A stretch of 64,000 bases of DNA from Mucilaginibacter sp. SG564 (GCF_013149275.1 NZ_JABGNA010000001.1:868001-932000); one strand, 5' to 3'; counted from the stretch's first letter, positions 8,701 to 19,315 are shown. The notes: a model not told the origin generated them from the sequence alone. Translations and numbers: made by a program.

Positions 8701-11055
8701 TTATTCATTTCTCAAACTATCCACCGGATTGGATAATGCTGCTTTAATAGCCTGAAAACTAACGGTTGCCAACGCTATTAACATGGCCACTACCCCGGCT
8801 ATCGCAAAAACCATCCAGTTTATAGTTATCCTGTACTGATAACCTTGCAGCCAATTGGTCAATGCCCACCAGGCTACCGGGAAAGCGATCAGGCAGGAAA
8901 TACCCACCAGTTTTAAAAAATCTTTTGACAACAAACCTGTTAATCCGGCAACGGAAGCGCCCAACACCTTTCTGATCCCAATTTCTTTGATCCTCCGCTC
9001 TGCTGTATATGCTGCTAAACCAAATAATCCTAAGCACGATATGAAAATAGCAAGCGATGCAAATACGCCTGCAAGCTTTCCGGTTAATGTCTCTGTTTTA
9101 AACAGCTGGTCAAAATCGTCATCCATAAATTTGTACTCAAAAGGATAAGCCGGGTTATTAATCTTCATGACCGCTCCTACTTTCGCCAGCGCTTCTGATA
9201 AATTTACATTGCTTTTAATGCGTATGCTTAATACATTAGTTCCGGTTATCTTATTATATAATACAAGTGGTGTGCTCACAGCGTACATGTCATTATAGAG
9301 AAAGTCTTTTACTATACCCGCTATTTCAAACTCTTTTTTGCCTACATCTCTCAGAATCCCGCCTACACGACCCTCTTTGCCCATTTGCTTCGCCATGGCC
9401 TCATTAATAATTACGCTATTGCTATCCAAAGACGAATTGGTGTAAAAATCTCTGCCCGATAGCAGTTTCATACCCATAGTCTGAACAAATTGCGGACTTA
9501 CATCCTCAAATGATATCAACGGGTTTTGTGACGGCGCTTTCCCCGTCCACGAATAATTATCGGTGTTCTTCCATACCTGTATTACAGGAAAATCGCTTAA
9601 CGATGCATTCTCAACTACACCACTTTGTTTTAGTTGCTGGTAAACACTCGCAAAATGATCAGTTAGTTTGCCCTGGGTAGTTACATAGATCAAATTACTT
9701 TTGTTATAGCCCAAGTCTCTGTTTTTTACGTGCTGTATTTGCTGGTAAATAATGATAGTACCAATAATGAGTACTATAGAGATAGAAAACTGAATGATCA
9801 CCAAACTTTGCCTGATGAAACCAGCGCCGGACGGTAGTTTTATATTTTTGAGTACAGCAACCGGATTGAACGAGGAAAGATAAAATGCCGGATAGCTACC
9901 AGCCAATAAACCAGTAACAGTGCCGATCAGCAACAGATAAATAAGATGAATTGGTTCAAAAATATTAATAAACAGCTCTTTTTGAACCAGGTTATTAAAT
10001 GAGGGAAGGGCTATATATATAAGTCCAACGGCTATAAATACCGAAATAAATGCCATTACAATAGCTTCACCAATAAATTGGGCTATCAACTTTCCTTTTC
10101 CCGCCCCCATTACTTTACGTACACCTACCTCTTTTGCCCGTTTCTCTGACCGCGCTGTTGAAAGGTTCATAAAGTTTATGCAGGCAATAATTAAAATAAT
10201 AAAACCGATGATGGAGAATAAACGGACATACTCAATACGTCCGCCATCCATTTTGCCGTTTGTGAAATTATTGTGCAGGTTCCAGTCATTCATACCAAAG
10301 AGAAAGCATTCTGTTTTGGTACCGCTATTTTTGCTGGTTAGGTAATGTTGTAGCTTTTTATTAACTCCCGCAAGGTTTGCGGATGGTATCAATTCAACAT
10401 AGGTAATCGCCCAATTAGCGCCCCAACTTTGCATCCATGGAAATTTATGATCAATATTGGCTATTGGGGCCAGCCAATGAAATTGGAATGTTGAATTTTT
10501 AGGCAGATCATTAAAAACACCGGTGACGGTATATTCCTGTTCATTATTTATCTTCAATGTTTTACCTACAGCATCTGCCGTTCCGAAAAACTTTTTAGCC
10601 ATTGTAGCATTAATAACAACAGAATGCAATTCCTTAAACACGTTTGAAATATCTCCTTTTACAAATGATAGTTTTAACATGGAGAATATTTCGGGATCGG
10701 CATAGCTACCATCTTCGGTAATAGCCTTTTCGCCCAGCGAAAATAAAAGCTGATCCGATCCGGCTGTTCGCGCAATAGCTTTTATTTCAGGGATTTCCAT
10801 TTTCAAAGCCTTGGCCATTGGGCCGGGGGTGGCAATAAAAGTAGACATCTTACCATCATAGGTCTGATTTTCATAAATGGTATACAGATTGTTTCGCTTT
10901 TCGAAATTGTGATTAAACGTCAGCTCATCCTGAACCCACAAAAATATAAGCGAAGCGCAGGCTATACCTGTAGCTAAACCCGCGATATTTAAAAAACTAT
11001 AAGCCCGGTTTTTAAGCAGGCTGCGAAGCGTGGTTTTAAAATAGTTTCCTATCAT
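8701..11055 (-). CDS. MacB/FtsX-type ABC permease 4
   Basis: A 784-aa permease, the shortest of the twelve. It opens MIGNYFKTTLRSLLKNRAYSFLNIAGLA where its sisters have M(I/L)KNYxKIAWRN. The first coupling motif is KEVGVRKVMG followed by the unusual AGKGKL. The second is KEIGIRKVLG and the chain ends NPVDSLRNE. The domain end FGMNDWNLHNNFTNGKMDGG places it with the DWHLY/NGxxxGG subclass (permeases 1, 3, 9, 10). Only 15 bp separate its start from the stop of permease 5, the tightest junction in the array, which supports cotranscription from the promoter at 13515-13530. No signs of truncation. Confidence 0.92.
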   Translation of the reverse strand: MIGNYFKTTLRSLLKNRAYSFLNIAGLATGIACASLIFLWVQDELTFNHNFEKRNNLYTIYENQTYDGKMSTFIATPGPMAKALKMEIPEIKAIARTAGSDQLLFSLGEKAITEDGSYADPEIFSMLKLSFVKGDISNVFKELHSVVINATMAKKFFGTADAVGKTLKINNEQEYTVTGVFNDLPKNSTFQFHWLAPIANIDHKFPWMQSWGANWAITYVELIPSANLAGVNKKLQHYLTSKNSGTKTECFLFGMNDWNLHNNFTNGKMDGGRIEYVRLFSIIGFIILIIACINFMNLSTARSEKRAKEVGVRKVMGAGKGKLIAQFIGEAIVMAFISVFIAVGLIYIALPSFNNLVQKELFINIFEPIHLIYLLLIGTVTGLLAGSYPAFYLSSFNPVAVLKNIKLPSGAGFIRQSLVIIQFSISIVLIIGTIIIYQQIQHVKNRDLGYNKSNLIYVTTQGKLTDHFASVYQQLKQSGVVENASLSDFPVIQVWKNTDNYSWTGKAPSQNPLISFEDVSPQFVQTMGMKLLSGRDFYTNSSLDSNSVIINEAMAKQMGKEGRVGGILRDVGKKEFEIAGIVKDFLYNDMYAVSTPLVLYNKITGTNVLSIRIKSNVNLSEALAKVGAVMKINNPAYPFEYKFMDDDFDQLFKTETLTGKLAGVFASLAIFISCLGLFGLAAYTAERRIKEIGIRKVLGASVAGLTGLLSKDFLKLVGISCLIAFPVAWWALTNWLQGYQYRITINWMVFAIAGVVAMLIALATVSFQAIKAALSNPVDSLRNE

Positions 11056-11070
11056 GGCAATAGTTTTATG

Positions 11071-13488
11071 TTACTCGTTTCTTAAACTCTTAACCGGGTT
11101 TACCAACGCGGCCTTCATGGCCTTATAACCCACAGTAAGCCAGGCTATCAGAACAGAAGATACAATAGCCAGTATAAATACCCAAATACTTAAAGATATC
11201 CTGTAAGCAAAGTTTTGCAGCCAACCACTCATCAGGTACCAGGCCGTTGGCATAGCGATAACAAATGAAATGGCTATTAGTACCATAAATTCTTTAGAGA
11301 ACAGGTAAATGATACTGCTTACCGACGCCCCCAATACCTTGCGTATACCAACCTCTTTGGTACGTTGCACCGCCATAAATGACACCAAGCCATACAAACC
11401 AAGGCACGAAATAAAAATGGCTATACCGGCGAATATTTTATACACCAGGGCCATTTGGTTTTCTTGCTGATAGAACTCCGCTATATTTTGATCAAGGAAA
11501 TATCCATTATAAGCATATTCGGGATAGGTGGCTTCCCACATTTTTTGCAGCTGTGCGATTGTTTGGCTCAGATTTGAAGTCTTAATCTTTATAGCCACCT
11601 GTGATTCATATTCTTTATGGGCCGATATAACTATAGGTTTTACTGTTTCGCGTAATGAGTTGGTCTTAAAATCCTTAACCACTCCAATAATGGGGAGAGT
11701 TGCGCCTGTACCCAAGCGCACTGTTTTACCCAATGCATCTTCGGCATTTTGAACACCCAGTTTATGAATAAAGGTTTCATTAACAACAACCTGCCTTGCG
11801 GTATCACTTACATCAAAACCTCTGCCAGCAGCAAAATGCAATTCAAAAGTTTTGAAATAATCGGCATCGCCATACTTTAAGAAAGTGCTAAAGCCCGGAT
11901 CTTTAACGGAGTGATTAAAATAAAAATTAGTTGCTGCGTTGTTTTCAGACGATGGCGCATCTGAAGAAAAGCTTACCGATTCTACTTGTGCATTTTGCAA
12001 TAACCGCTGTTTAAACGAATCCATTTTACGCAGACTCAAGCTGTCAGTGTATCCCGGTATGATCAATACTGCATTTTTATTAAAACCCAGATCGGCTCTG
12101 TTAACAAAATCCATTTGACTTACTGCCACAATGGTGCCAATAATGAGCAATTGCGATATGGCGAATTGAGCAACTACCAGGGCCCTGCGCAAAGGTATGC
12201 CTCCTATAGAAGCGGCAGTGATCTTATTTTTTAAAGCCAAAACGGGCTTAAAGCCGGAAACTACCAAAGCGGGATATATACCCGATAGCAGGATAACACC
12301 GATCATTACAATTGCCGCAAATAAGATATTATCCGGAGTGAAAAGTCCGATGCTTTCTGGTACACTGGCAATGTGTTTTAAGTAAGGAATAGCCAATTTA
12401 GCCACAACAAGCGCCAGTAAAACTGATCCGATAACAATTAAGGTTGTTTCACCTATAATCTGCATGATCAGTTGTTTCCGGGTACTTCCTAATACTTTAC
12501 GTATACCTACCTCTTTTGACCGCCCAACTGATTGTGCAGTAGATAGGTTTATAAAGTTAATAGAAGCCATAACGATGATGAGTATGGCAATAAATGATAA
12601 TGTACGCAGTGTGGCTTTGCTCATGATATGATCACCAAGCGTATTACCAAAACGCGTATCAAAATGTAATAGCGACAATGGCTGAGCAAAAATAAGCTTC
12701 TTCTTGGTGCCGCTTTCATAATGCTTTTTCGTAAAAGATATAAGCTGGTTATCTATATTATTAATAGAGGTATTAGGAAATAACATGAATACCTGATGGT
12801 TGCTGCTTATGGCGCCCCATTCATTTTCATAATAATACTCTTTGGGATGCTGTTTCCAGGTAATATACGATACCATTATTTTAAATGGGAAATCCGTATT
12901 CGCTGATTGGTCTTCAGTAACACCCGCTACTTTAAGATCAATCAGGTTGTCCATTTTCAGGGTTTTACCGATGATGTTAGTCCAGTCACCAAAATATTTC
13001 ACAGCAGTACTCTTGCTGATTACTACGGTATTAGGTTCTGTTAAAACAGAGGGCGATCCTGCAATCCATTTAAAACTGAAAATATCAAAAAATTGAGGCT
13101 CGATAAATACAACCCCTACGCTTTCCGTGAACTTTTTATCACCTGTGTTTTTCCCTGCACTCAGATCCCGAACCGTGAACTGACTGCCATAGCTGGAATT
13201 CAAAGCGGCTATTTTGGCTTGCGGAAAGTCAACCCGTAAAGCATCCGTGGCTGGAGCTGGCAAACCTGGAGTGTAACTAAACCCATCTTCATGGATTTGC
13301 TTAAGCACAATGTGGTAAATATTTTTAAAATTGGGTTGGCTTGCGTCAAAACTCATCTCGTAACGAATGATAATGAAGATCAGCAAACAGGCAGAAATAC
13401 CCAATGTTAACCCGGCTATATTTATGGCAGAATACCCTTTATGACGAATGATGTTTCTCCAGGCTATCTTAAAATAGTTTTTTAGCAT
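11071..13488 (-). CDS. MacB/FtsX-type ABC permease 5, first gene of its unit
   Basis: An 805-aa permease from the ATG at 13488. An upstream in-frame ATG at 13509 would add seven residues (MLIKLQK), but every sister protein starts M(I/L)KNYF at the inner position. It belongs to the QPLS subclass (AQPLSLLHFD), with second-half context SFMAVQRTKEVGIRKVLG, close to permease 2. The first coupling motif is KEVGIRKVLG and the C terminus NPVKSLRNE. It is the promoter-proximal gene of the five-permease unit, with the TGGTAT element about 27 bp and the tandem operator about 95 bp upstream of its start. The other four permeases follow at 15-59 bp spacing. Confidence 0.92.
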   Translation of the reverse strand: MLKNYFKIAWRNIIRHKGYSAINIAGLTLGISACLLIFIIIRYEMSFDASQPNFKNIYHIVLKQIHEDGFSYTPGLPAPATDALRVDFPQAKIAALNSSYGSQFTVRDLSAGKNTGDKKFTESVGVVFIEPQFFDIFSFKWIAGSPSVLTEPNTVVISKSTAVKYFGDWTNIIGKTLKMDNLIDLKVAGVTEDQSANTDFPFKIMVSYITWKQHPKEYYYENEWGAISSNHQVFMLFPNTSINNIDNQLISFTKKHYESGTKKKLIFAQPLSLLHFDTRFGNTLGDHIMSKATLRTLSFIAILIIVMASINFINLSTAQSVGRSKEVGIRKVLGSTRKQLIMQIIGETTLIVIGSVLLALVVAKLAIPYLKHIASVPESIGLFTPDNILFAAIVMIGVILLSGIYPALVVSGFKPVLALKNKITAASIGGIPLRRALVVAQFAISQLLIIGTIVAVSQMDFVNRADLGFNKNAVLIIPGYTDSLSLRKMDSFKQRLLQNAQVESVSFSSDAPSSENNAATNFYFNHSVKDPGFSTFLKYGDADYFKTFELHFAAGRGFDVSDTARQVVVNETFIHKLGVQNAEDALGKTVRLGTGATLPIIGVVKDFKTNSLRETVKPIVISAHKEYESQVAIKIKTSNLSQTIAQLQKMWEATYPEYAYNGYFLDQNIAEFYQQENQMALVYKIFAGIAIFISCLGLYGLVSFMAVQRTKEVGIRKVLGASVSSIIYLFSKEFMVLIAISFVIAMPTAWYLMSGWLQNFAYRISLSIWVFILAIVSSVLIAWLTVGYKAMKAALVNPVKSLRNE

Positions 13489-13514
13489 TTTCTGTAATTT
13501 AATCAGCATTAGAG

Positions 13515-13530
13515 ATTAAAACACATACCA
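13515..13530 (-). promoter_or_regulatory. Candidate sigma-54-like promoter for the five-permease unit
   Basis: The minus strand reads TGGTATGTGTTTTAAT. The GG (13528-13529) lies 55 bp from the first box of the operator at 13584, the same distance as at 19316 and 35144. The -24-like half TGGTAT is good; the -12-like half is TTAA instead of TTGC. It ends about 27 bp from the start of permease 5. Confidence 0.55.
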
Positions 13531-13583
13531 AAACACAAAATAGCTGTATATCAATAAATTATACAATTATTTAAGAATAAAGT

Positions 13584-13621
13584 GTTCGTAAGTGTAACAA
13601 CACCTGTACGATTATGATACA
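13584..13621 (-). promoter_or_regulatory. Tandem operator, copy 2
   Basis: The boxes are GTTCGTAAGTGTAACA at 13584 and GTACGATTATGATACA at 13606 (plus-strand reading), 22 bp apart. It is the same arrangement as at 1304, 19385 and 35213. The invariant bases sit in the two arms of each box while the 6-bp link between boxes varies, as expected for two bound dimers on one helix face. It is upstream of permease 5 and downstream of the GNAT gene. Confidence 0.72.
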
Positions 13622-13752
13622 GTGAGTAGGAGCTAATTACTTGGCTGGAGGGATTACTTAAGTAGGTGTTTTACTTTTTTAGGATAACCGGTCAAGCATT
13701 AAGATAATACCTGTTAAATTAATGTTACAAATTCAAAGAGGTTAATCAACCA

Positions 13753-14160
13753 TTAAAGCACTTTCTCCAAGACTAAATATTTACCCTTTGTGCCGACAGA
13801 AAAAAAACCTAATCTTTTACACATGTTTAGTGCTTTTATATTATCTTCTTTTACCTCTGTGCAACATTTCCTAAATCCTTTAAGGACCAGGTCTTTCAAA
13901 GAAAACTCAACTAATCTTCTGCCATATCCCATTCTCCACACCGAGGGAGAAACTATGAGCATAGATATAAACCCAATTTTGTTTACATGATCATTAGCAT
14001 AATACGCTAAAAAACCTTGTAAAACATCTTGCTCAACCACAATAATAATGCAGGCCTTTTCAATAAGTTTATTAACGTAAGTATTTAAGTCATCAAGTTC
14101 AAATATGCCGCTGCCATCATTGATTAATTGACTCACTAAATCAAGAATTTTTTGTTTCAT
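13753..14160 (-). CDS. GNAT-family N-acetyltransferase
   Basis: Small cytoplasmic acetyl-CoA-dependent transferase of 135 aa from the ATG at 14160 (MKQKILDLV). The in-frame ATG at 14202 would add 14 residues of unlikely sequence, so the inner start is preferred. The acetyl-CoA loop is seen as MLIVSPSVWRMGYGRRL (the R/QxxGxG/A motif), followed by an Asn-containing helix NIKALNMCKRLGF typical of GNAT motif B. It lies between permease 6 and the operator at 13584, in the same direction. Its base composition is clearly more AT-rich than the permeases. The acetylated substrate is unknown. It may be read through from the permease 7-6 unit; I see no promoter of the recurring type in front of it. Confidence 0.8.
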   Translation of the reverse strand: MKQKILDLVSQLINDGSGIFELDDLNTYVNKLIEKACIIIVVEQDVLQGFLAYYANDHVNKIGFISMLIVSPSVWRMGYGRRLVEFSLKDLVLKGFRKCCTEVKEDNIKALNMCKRLGFFSVGTKGKYLVLEKVL

Positions 14161-14294
14161 AAGGATGTAATTTATACGATGAAATTCGGTACAATAGCAC
14201 AATCTATATGAATATTTCTTGATAAACGAAAAGACAGTAAACTATGTAAACTTAGTTTACAGTTGTTGTTTTAATTTTACATAATTTTCACATG

Positions 14295-16772
14295 TCACTC
14301 ATTGCGTAAACTTTTAATCGGGTTAGCAATAGCTGCCTTAATTGTTTGAAAGCTTAGGGTACACAAAGCAGCCAGCAACATGCCGGCACCACTCAAAACA
14401 AATATCCACCAGCTGATGGAGGTACGATCGGCAAAGCTTTCCATCCATTTATGCATGGCATACCAGGCCAGAGGCGTAACCAAAACAAAAGCCAGCACAA
14501 TAAGCAGCACCAATTCAGTTGATAATAAAGCGACTATTTGGGTAACAGAGGCACCTAATACTTTCCTTACTCCTATCTCTTTGGTTCGTAAATTAGTTGT
14601 GTACATGGCTAAACCAAGCAAACCAAGGCAACTGATAAATACAGACAAGCCAGTAGCCCAGGTTAATAACGTTGATGTATGTTGCTCCGCATCATAAAAT
14701 TTGGCAATATTCTCATCAAAGAAATGATATTCAAAATCGTCTTCCGGATAGATCTCTTTCCAAGCCGATTCCATAGCCGAAATGGCCTTTTTCCATTCAT
14801 TTCCGCCGGCTGATTGTGATTTTAACGCGATATGGAATGTGCCGTTATTATAGTGTTCATTACCTTTACTGGTTAAAATAGCCAAAGGTCTGATTGGCGA
14901 ATGCAGGGATTCATGATAAAAATCGGCAACTACGCCAATGATCTCCATCCGGGTATCGCCGTTGAAATTATTTATCAGCTTACCTACTGCATCTTTAGGA
15001 TTTTTAAATCCAAATACTTTTGCGCAGGTAGTATTAATTAAAAAACCTTTGGTTGTGTCTGCGGCTTGCAGGTTGCGCCCGGCAAGTAGTTTGATTTTAT
15101 ATACATTAATATAATTTTCATCGCCATATTTTTCTTCCAGATTTATTTTGATCTCCTTTTTCCCGTCTTTATAGGTTGCTTCTGTGGAGTTGCTCGAGCT
15201 GGAAGAAGGCGCATCCTTACCCATAGCTATCATCTCTATTTGAGGTATAGCTTTTAGTTTGTTCATAAATACCTGATTACGGCTAACCGTACGATTTTTC
15301 CAGGGAGAGTTGATAATTATAATAGCATCCTTTTTAAAACCAAGGTCCTTATGCAGTGCGTAATATATTTGTTTGCCCACCAACACTGTTGCCATGATAA
15401 AAAACTGGGCAATTACAAACTGTAAAACTGTTAACGATTTACGCAGCGTAGCGTTACGTGTTTTATGACTATTTGAAGCGGTCTGGTTTTTAAGTACTAA
15501 GGCAGGTTTATACCCTGATAACAAAACGGCAGGATAAAATCCGGATAAAATACTGACCACGATTGTTAATATGAACAAAAAAAGGATCAGATCCGGATGT
15601 CCCAAAATATCCACTTTAACACCCTGCGGAATAAAATCGGCAAAAAGCTTTAGGATCACCGGGGCTATGGCTACGGAAGCAATTACAGCAATTAAGGTGA
15701 TTAAAAATGTCTCGCTTAAAAACTGGATAATAAGTTGCACCCGGCTGCTGCCCATGGTTTTGCGTATACCTATTTCTTTAGCCCTCTGTGTAGCCTGTGC
15801 GGTAGTTAAATTCACAAAGTTGATGCAACCTAATAATAACAGGAACAAAGCGATCATCAACAAACCATACAAAGTTGTTTTATTGGCGGTGCGATCGCCC
15901 CCTGTATCAAAAATTCCATATGTGCCATTAAAATGCAGATCACTTAAGGGTTGCAGGGAGAAGTTCCTGGTGTTGCCTTTATCCTGAGGCTTTGGCGGAT
16001 TATTTTTCTTTAATATTTCATTTAACTGTTTCTCGATATTAGCAACAGTAGTGTGGGGTGATAACCTGATGAAAAGCTGGGAAGCAGATGTTGTACCGCC
16101 CCAGTTTGTTGGTCTTAATTCATTTTGAAGAGCTAAATTTGAATTTGCTGAAGCAGCAGATATAAAATCATGAAAAGTAAAATCATTATTATCTTTTAAT
16201 GTTTCAACAATACCGCTAACAGATGTGATTAGCGTATCGTAAGTAACTGTACGCCCCAACATCTGGTTATAAGACAAGGATGGAAAATATTTTTTAGCCT
16301 GATCGGTGGTCAATACAACCTGATTAGGCGCATTTAACGCGGTCTTGGCCGAACCGGCCTTCCAGGTATAATTAAACAGCTCAAAGTAATGACCGTCAGC
16401 CAGCACAATATTGTCTTGTAACTTAAATTTAACAGGAACGCCTGATTTTGCAGGAATCAACACATTAGGTTGATTAAGCGTGAAGAATGGAGCCGAGATA
16501 GCCACCCCGCTCACAGATTTCATTGCTCCGGGCAACGCGCCGGTAACTCCCCTGTTGCTAGTCGCCTCACCAGAGAATGTGTAATTAGAAACTATACGGT
16601 ATATGCGGTCGCCCTCTGTGAAGGATTGATTGAAGGTAAAATCAAAATGTACGATCAAATAGATTACCAACGCGGCGCTTATACCAATGGATAACCCGAT
16701 GATATTGATCAGGGTAAAAAGCTTATGCTTACTAAAATTACGTAAAGCGATCTTGAAATAATTTTTGATCAT
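14295..16772 (-). CDS. MacB/FtsX-type ABC permease 6
   Basis: At 825 aa this is the longest permease of the set. It opens MIKNYFKIALRNFSKHKLFTLINIIGLSIG. The first periplasmic domain ends QPLSDLHFNGTYG, grouping it with permeases 2 and 5. The second hydrophobic group is preceded by a larger insertion than in the sisters. The coupling motifs are KEIGIRKTMG and KEIGVRKVLG. The mid-chain closing motif is YKPALVLKNQ, not the NPVKVLKG form of several sisters, and the C terminus is NPIKSLRNE. It is the second gene of the two-permease unit from 19255, 59 bp behind permease 7. The GNAT gene follows it. Confidence 0.92.
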   Translation of the reverse strand: MIKNYFKIALRNFSKHKLFTLINIIGLSIGISAALVIYLIVHFDFTFNQSFTEGDRIYRIVSNYTFSGEATSNRGVTGALPGAMKSVSGVAISAPFFTLNQPNVLIPAKSGVPVKFKLQDNIVLADGHYFELFNYTWKAGSAKTALNAPNQVVLTTDQAKKYFPSLSYNQMLGRTVTYDTLITSVSGIVETLKDNNDFTFHDFISAASANSNLALQNELRPTNWGGTTSASQLFIRLSPHTTVANIEKQLNEILKKNNPPKPQDKGNTRNFSLQPLSDLHFNGTYGIFDTGGDRTANKTTLYGLLMIALFLLLLGCINFVNLTTAQATQRAKEIGIRKTMGSSRVQLIIQFLSETFLITLIAVIASVAIAPVILKLFADFIPQGVKVDILGHPDLILFLFILTIVVSILSGFYPAVLLSGYKPALVLKNQTASNSHKTRNATLRKSLTVLQFVIAQFFIMATVLVGKQIYYALHKDLGFKKDAIIIINSPWKNRTVSRNQVFMNKLKAIPQIEMIAMGKDAPSSSSSNSTEATYKDGKKEIKINLEEKYGDENYINVYKIKLLAGRNLQAADTTKGFLINTTCAKVFGFKNPKDAVGKLINNFNGDTRMEIIGVVADFYHESLHSPIRPLAILTSKGNEHYNNGTFHIALKSQSAGGNEWKKAISAMESAWKEIYPEDDFEYHFFDENIAKFYDAEQHTSTLLTWATGLSVFISCLGLLGLAMYTTNLRTKEIGVRKVLGASVTQIVALLSTELVLLIVLAFVLVTPLAWYAMHKWMESFADRTSISWWIFVLSGAGMLLAALCTLSFQTIKAAIANPIKSLRNE

Positions 16773-16831
16773 AATGGTATAAATTCTAAGAAACTAATAT
16801 CTAAACACTAAACAACCTTGGGTTTTGGCTT

Positions 16832-19255
16832 TTATTCGCTACGTAAACTTTTTACCGGGTTGGCCATAGCTGCTTTGATAGATTGAAAACTGATAGTTAC
16901 AAAAGCGATCACAAGGGCAATAACACCCGCCATCACAAACACCCACCACTGTATACTGATACGGAAAGCAAAATCAAGCAGCCATTTACTCATGGCATAC
17001 CAGGCCATTGGCAAAGCAATAATAGAAGCGATAAGTACCAACTTTAAAAAATCCTTAGATAATTCGGTTACAATCTGTGGGATGCTCGCTCCAAGCACCT
17101 TACGTACGCCTATCTCTTTAACACGTTGGCTAATAGTAAATGCCGACAAACCAAACAGACCAAGGCAGGCTATAAATATGGCTATAAAAGAAAATATGGT
17201 GAACAAGTTGCCTTGCTGTTTTTCGCTGTCATATAGCTTTTGAAACCGTTCATCCAGAAAGGTATACTCAAACGGGGTTTCGGGTTGTAACTTTTGCCAG
17301 GCTTGCTGAATAGCGTTAATGGATGAATTTATATTATTACCCTCGATTTTTATAGATAATCTGCCATAATTATCCCTGCCTGGCATCCTGAATAACAATG
17401 GGATAATGCTTTGGTGCAGCGACTCAAAATGAAAATCGTTTACCACACCAATCACTTTGCCCCTTACTCCGCCATAGGTGAGATCTTTTCCTATAGCATT
17501 TTCTGAGGTTTTCCAGCCGAGCACTTTTGCAGCAGCAGCGTTGATAACGTAATTATTGCTATCAGTACCAAAATCACGCGAAAAATTGCGCCCGGCAGCC
17601 ATCTTCATACCAAAAGTAGGTATAAAGCCGTAATCTGTATTTACATATTTAACGTCTGCTTTAACAGGCTGAGATTTACTTCCTTCAAAAACAGATATTC
17701 CCTGATCATCCAATAACCTGCCAGATGGAATGCGTGATGAGCGTGCCAGCTCTTTAATCCCGGCATTTTTAGTTACCTCATTTTTAAACGTTTCGAACTC
17801 GCTATTACTGAATGGGTTGCTCATGGTGAGCACATGATCCTTATCAAACCCCAATGATTTTTGCTGAATATACCTCAACTGCTGAAATACGATGGTTGTA
17901 GCGACTATAAGTACAATAGAAACAGAAAATTGCACAACTACCAGCACTTTACGAAATGATACTCCCCCTGACCCTATTTTTAATATTCCCTTCAGCACCT
18001 TTACAGGTTTAAATGATGACATAAACAAGGCTGGGTAAATTCCGCTGAGGATGCCTATAAAAAATGGCAATATCAATATGACCAGTAGTAATCCGGGCTG
18101 ATACAAACTGCTGAAACTTAAGCCAAGCTTTGATAAACTATTGATAAACGGTATCAATAACCAGGTAAGTACTAATGCCAGTACCAGCGAAAAGAAAGTG
18201 ATCAATACCGATTCGCTTAAAAACTGGGTAATTATTTCTTTCCGTTGTGCACCAATCACTTTTCTGATACCAATTTCACGAGCTCTTAATGCCGAACGCG
18301 CGGTTGAAAGGTTCATATAATTAATACAGGCTATCAGTAAGATAAACAAAGCAATTGCCGAAAATATATACACCCGTTTAATATCGCCATTGCTTTCTAT
18401 TTCAGAATCCAGGTGCGAATGCAGGTGTATATCCAGTAACTTTTGAATATGCAGTTTGCTGTTTTTTGATTCCTGGTAGTTGCCTGGCTGACCTGGGAAA
18501 TGAACATATTTATCTAAAAAGCCAGGGAATAATGATTCCATATGCTCCACATTATAATTAGGCGGTAAAAGCATATAAGTATAAAAATCATTATTGCCCC
18601 AATTGGTATGTAGCTGTTTATCACCATACAGCGTACTATCTTTTAAAGTAATAAATGATAAAAGCATTTCGGGATGCAGGTGCGCATTAGCCGGAAATGG
18701 TTTATAAATACCGGTAACCTTAAAATTGAATTGATTAGCCAGCCTGATCTCCTTATTCATCGGATCCTCGTTACCAAAATATTTACGGGCCATGTCTTCG
18801 GTCATCATTACCGTAAACGGATCAGAAAGAGCGGTTTTTGGATCACCCTGGATAGTTTTTACAGTAAAAACGTCTACAAAATTTTCATCGGCAAAATATG
18901 ACCCGTTTTCATTAAGTAATTTATCCTTATAACGCATGGAAACGACACCATTTCCACGCAGCCGGGTTATTTTCTTAATGTCAGGAAATTCATTCTTTAA
19001 TAAGGGAGCAAATGGCGGAGCTATCGATCCCAAGAAAAGGGTTTGAACCCCGTCTGCGGTGTTGAAACTTCGGGTTACCCTATAAACATCTTTGGCGTTG
19101 GTGTTATACTTATCATAACTCAGTTCATTTACGATATAAATCAGGATAAGCATACAGCAGGTTAAACCGATAGTTAATCCAAAAATATTGATGAACGAAA
19201 TAAATTTATGTCGTGTTACATTGCGTATGGCACTGCGTAAATAATTCTTTAACAT
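16832..19255 (-). CDS. MacB/FtsX-type ABC permease 7, first gene of its unit
   Basis: An 807-aa permease opening MLKNYLRSAIRNVTRHKFISFINIFGLTIG. The first periplasmic domain ends LLDIHLHSHLDSE, the third subclass (DIHLxS) shared with permeases 8, 11 and 12. The coupling motifs are REIGIRKVIG and KEIGVRKVLG; the second is in the context FTISQRVKE, unlike the AAYxAEQRTKE form of its neighbours. The C terminus is NPVKSLRSE. The recurring operator and promoter lie in the 231-bp gap upstream, so it starts its own unit with permease 6. A terminator for the gene to its right shares that gap. Confidence 0.92.
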   Translation of the reverse strand: MLKNYLRSAIRNVTRHKFISFINIFGLTIGLTCCMLILIYIVNELSYDKYNTNAKDVYRVTRSFNTADGVQTLFLGSIAPPFAPLLKNEFPDIKKITRLRGNGVVSMRYKDKLLNENGSYFADENFVDVFTVKTIQGDPKTALSDPFTVMMTEDMARKYFGNEDPMNKEIRLANQFNFKVTGIYKPFPANAHLHPEMLLSFITLKDSTLYGDKQLHTNWGNNDFYTYMLLPPNYNVEHMESLFPGFLDKYVHFPGQPGNYQESKNSKLHIQKLLDIHLHSHLDSEIESNGDIKRVYIFSAIALFILLIACINYMNLSTARSALRAREIGIRKVIGAQRKEIITQFLSESVLITFFSLVLALVLTWLLIPFINSLSKLGLSFSSLYQPGLLLVILILPFFIGILSGIYPALFMSSFKPVKVLKGILKIGSGGVSFRKVLVVVQFSVSIVLIVATTIVFQQLRYIQQKSLGFDKDHVLTMSNPFSNSEFETFKNEVTKNAGIKELARSSRIPSGRLLDDQGISVFEGSKSQPVKADVKYVNTDYGFIPTFGMKMAAGRNFSRDFGTDSNNYVINAAAAKVLGWKTSENAIGKDLTYGGVRGKVIGVVNDFHFESLHQSIIPLLFRMPGRDNYGRLSIKIEGNNINSSINAIQQAWQKLQPETPFEYTFLDERFQKLYDSEKQQGNLFTIFSFIAIFIACLGLFGLSAFTISQRVKEIGVRKVLGASIPQIVTELSKDFLKLVLIASIIALPMAWYAMSKWLLDFAFRISIQWWVFVMAGVIALVIAFVTISFQSIKAAMANPVKSLRSE

Positions 19256-19315
19256 GCTTGTAATTATTAAATTTTAAAACCAGACATCCTCCCCAACTAT
19301 TCTTATAAAAGGAAG

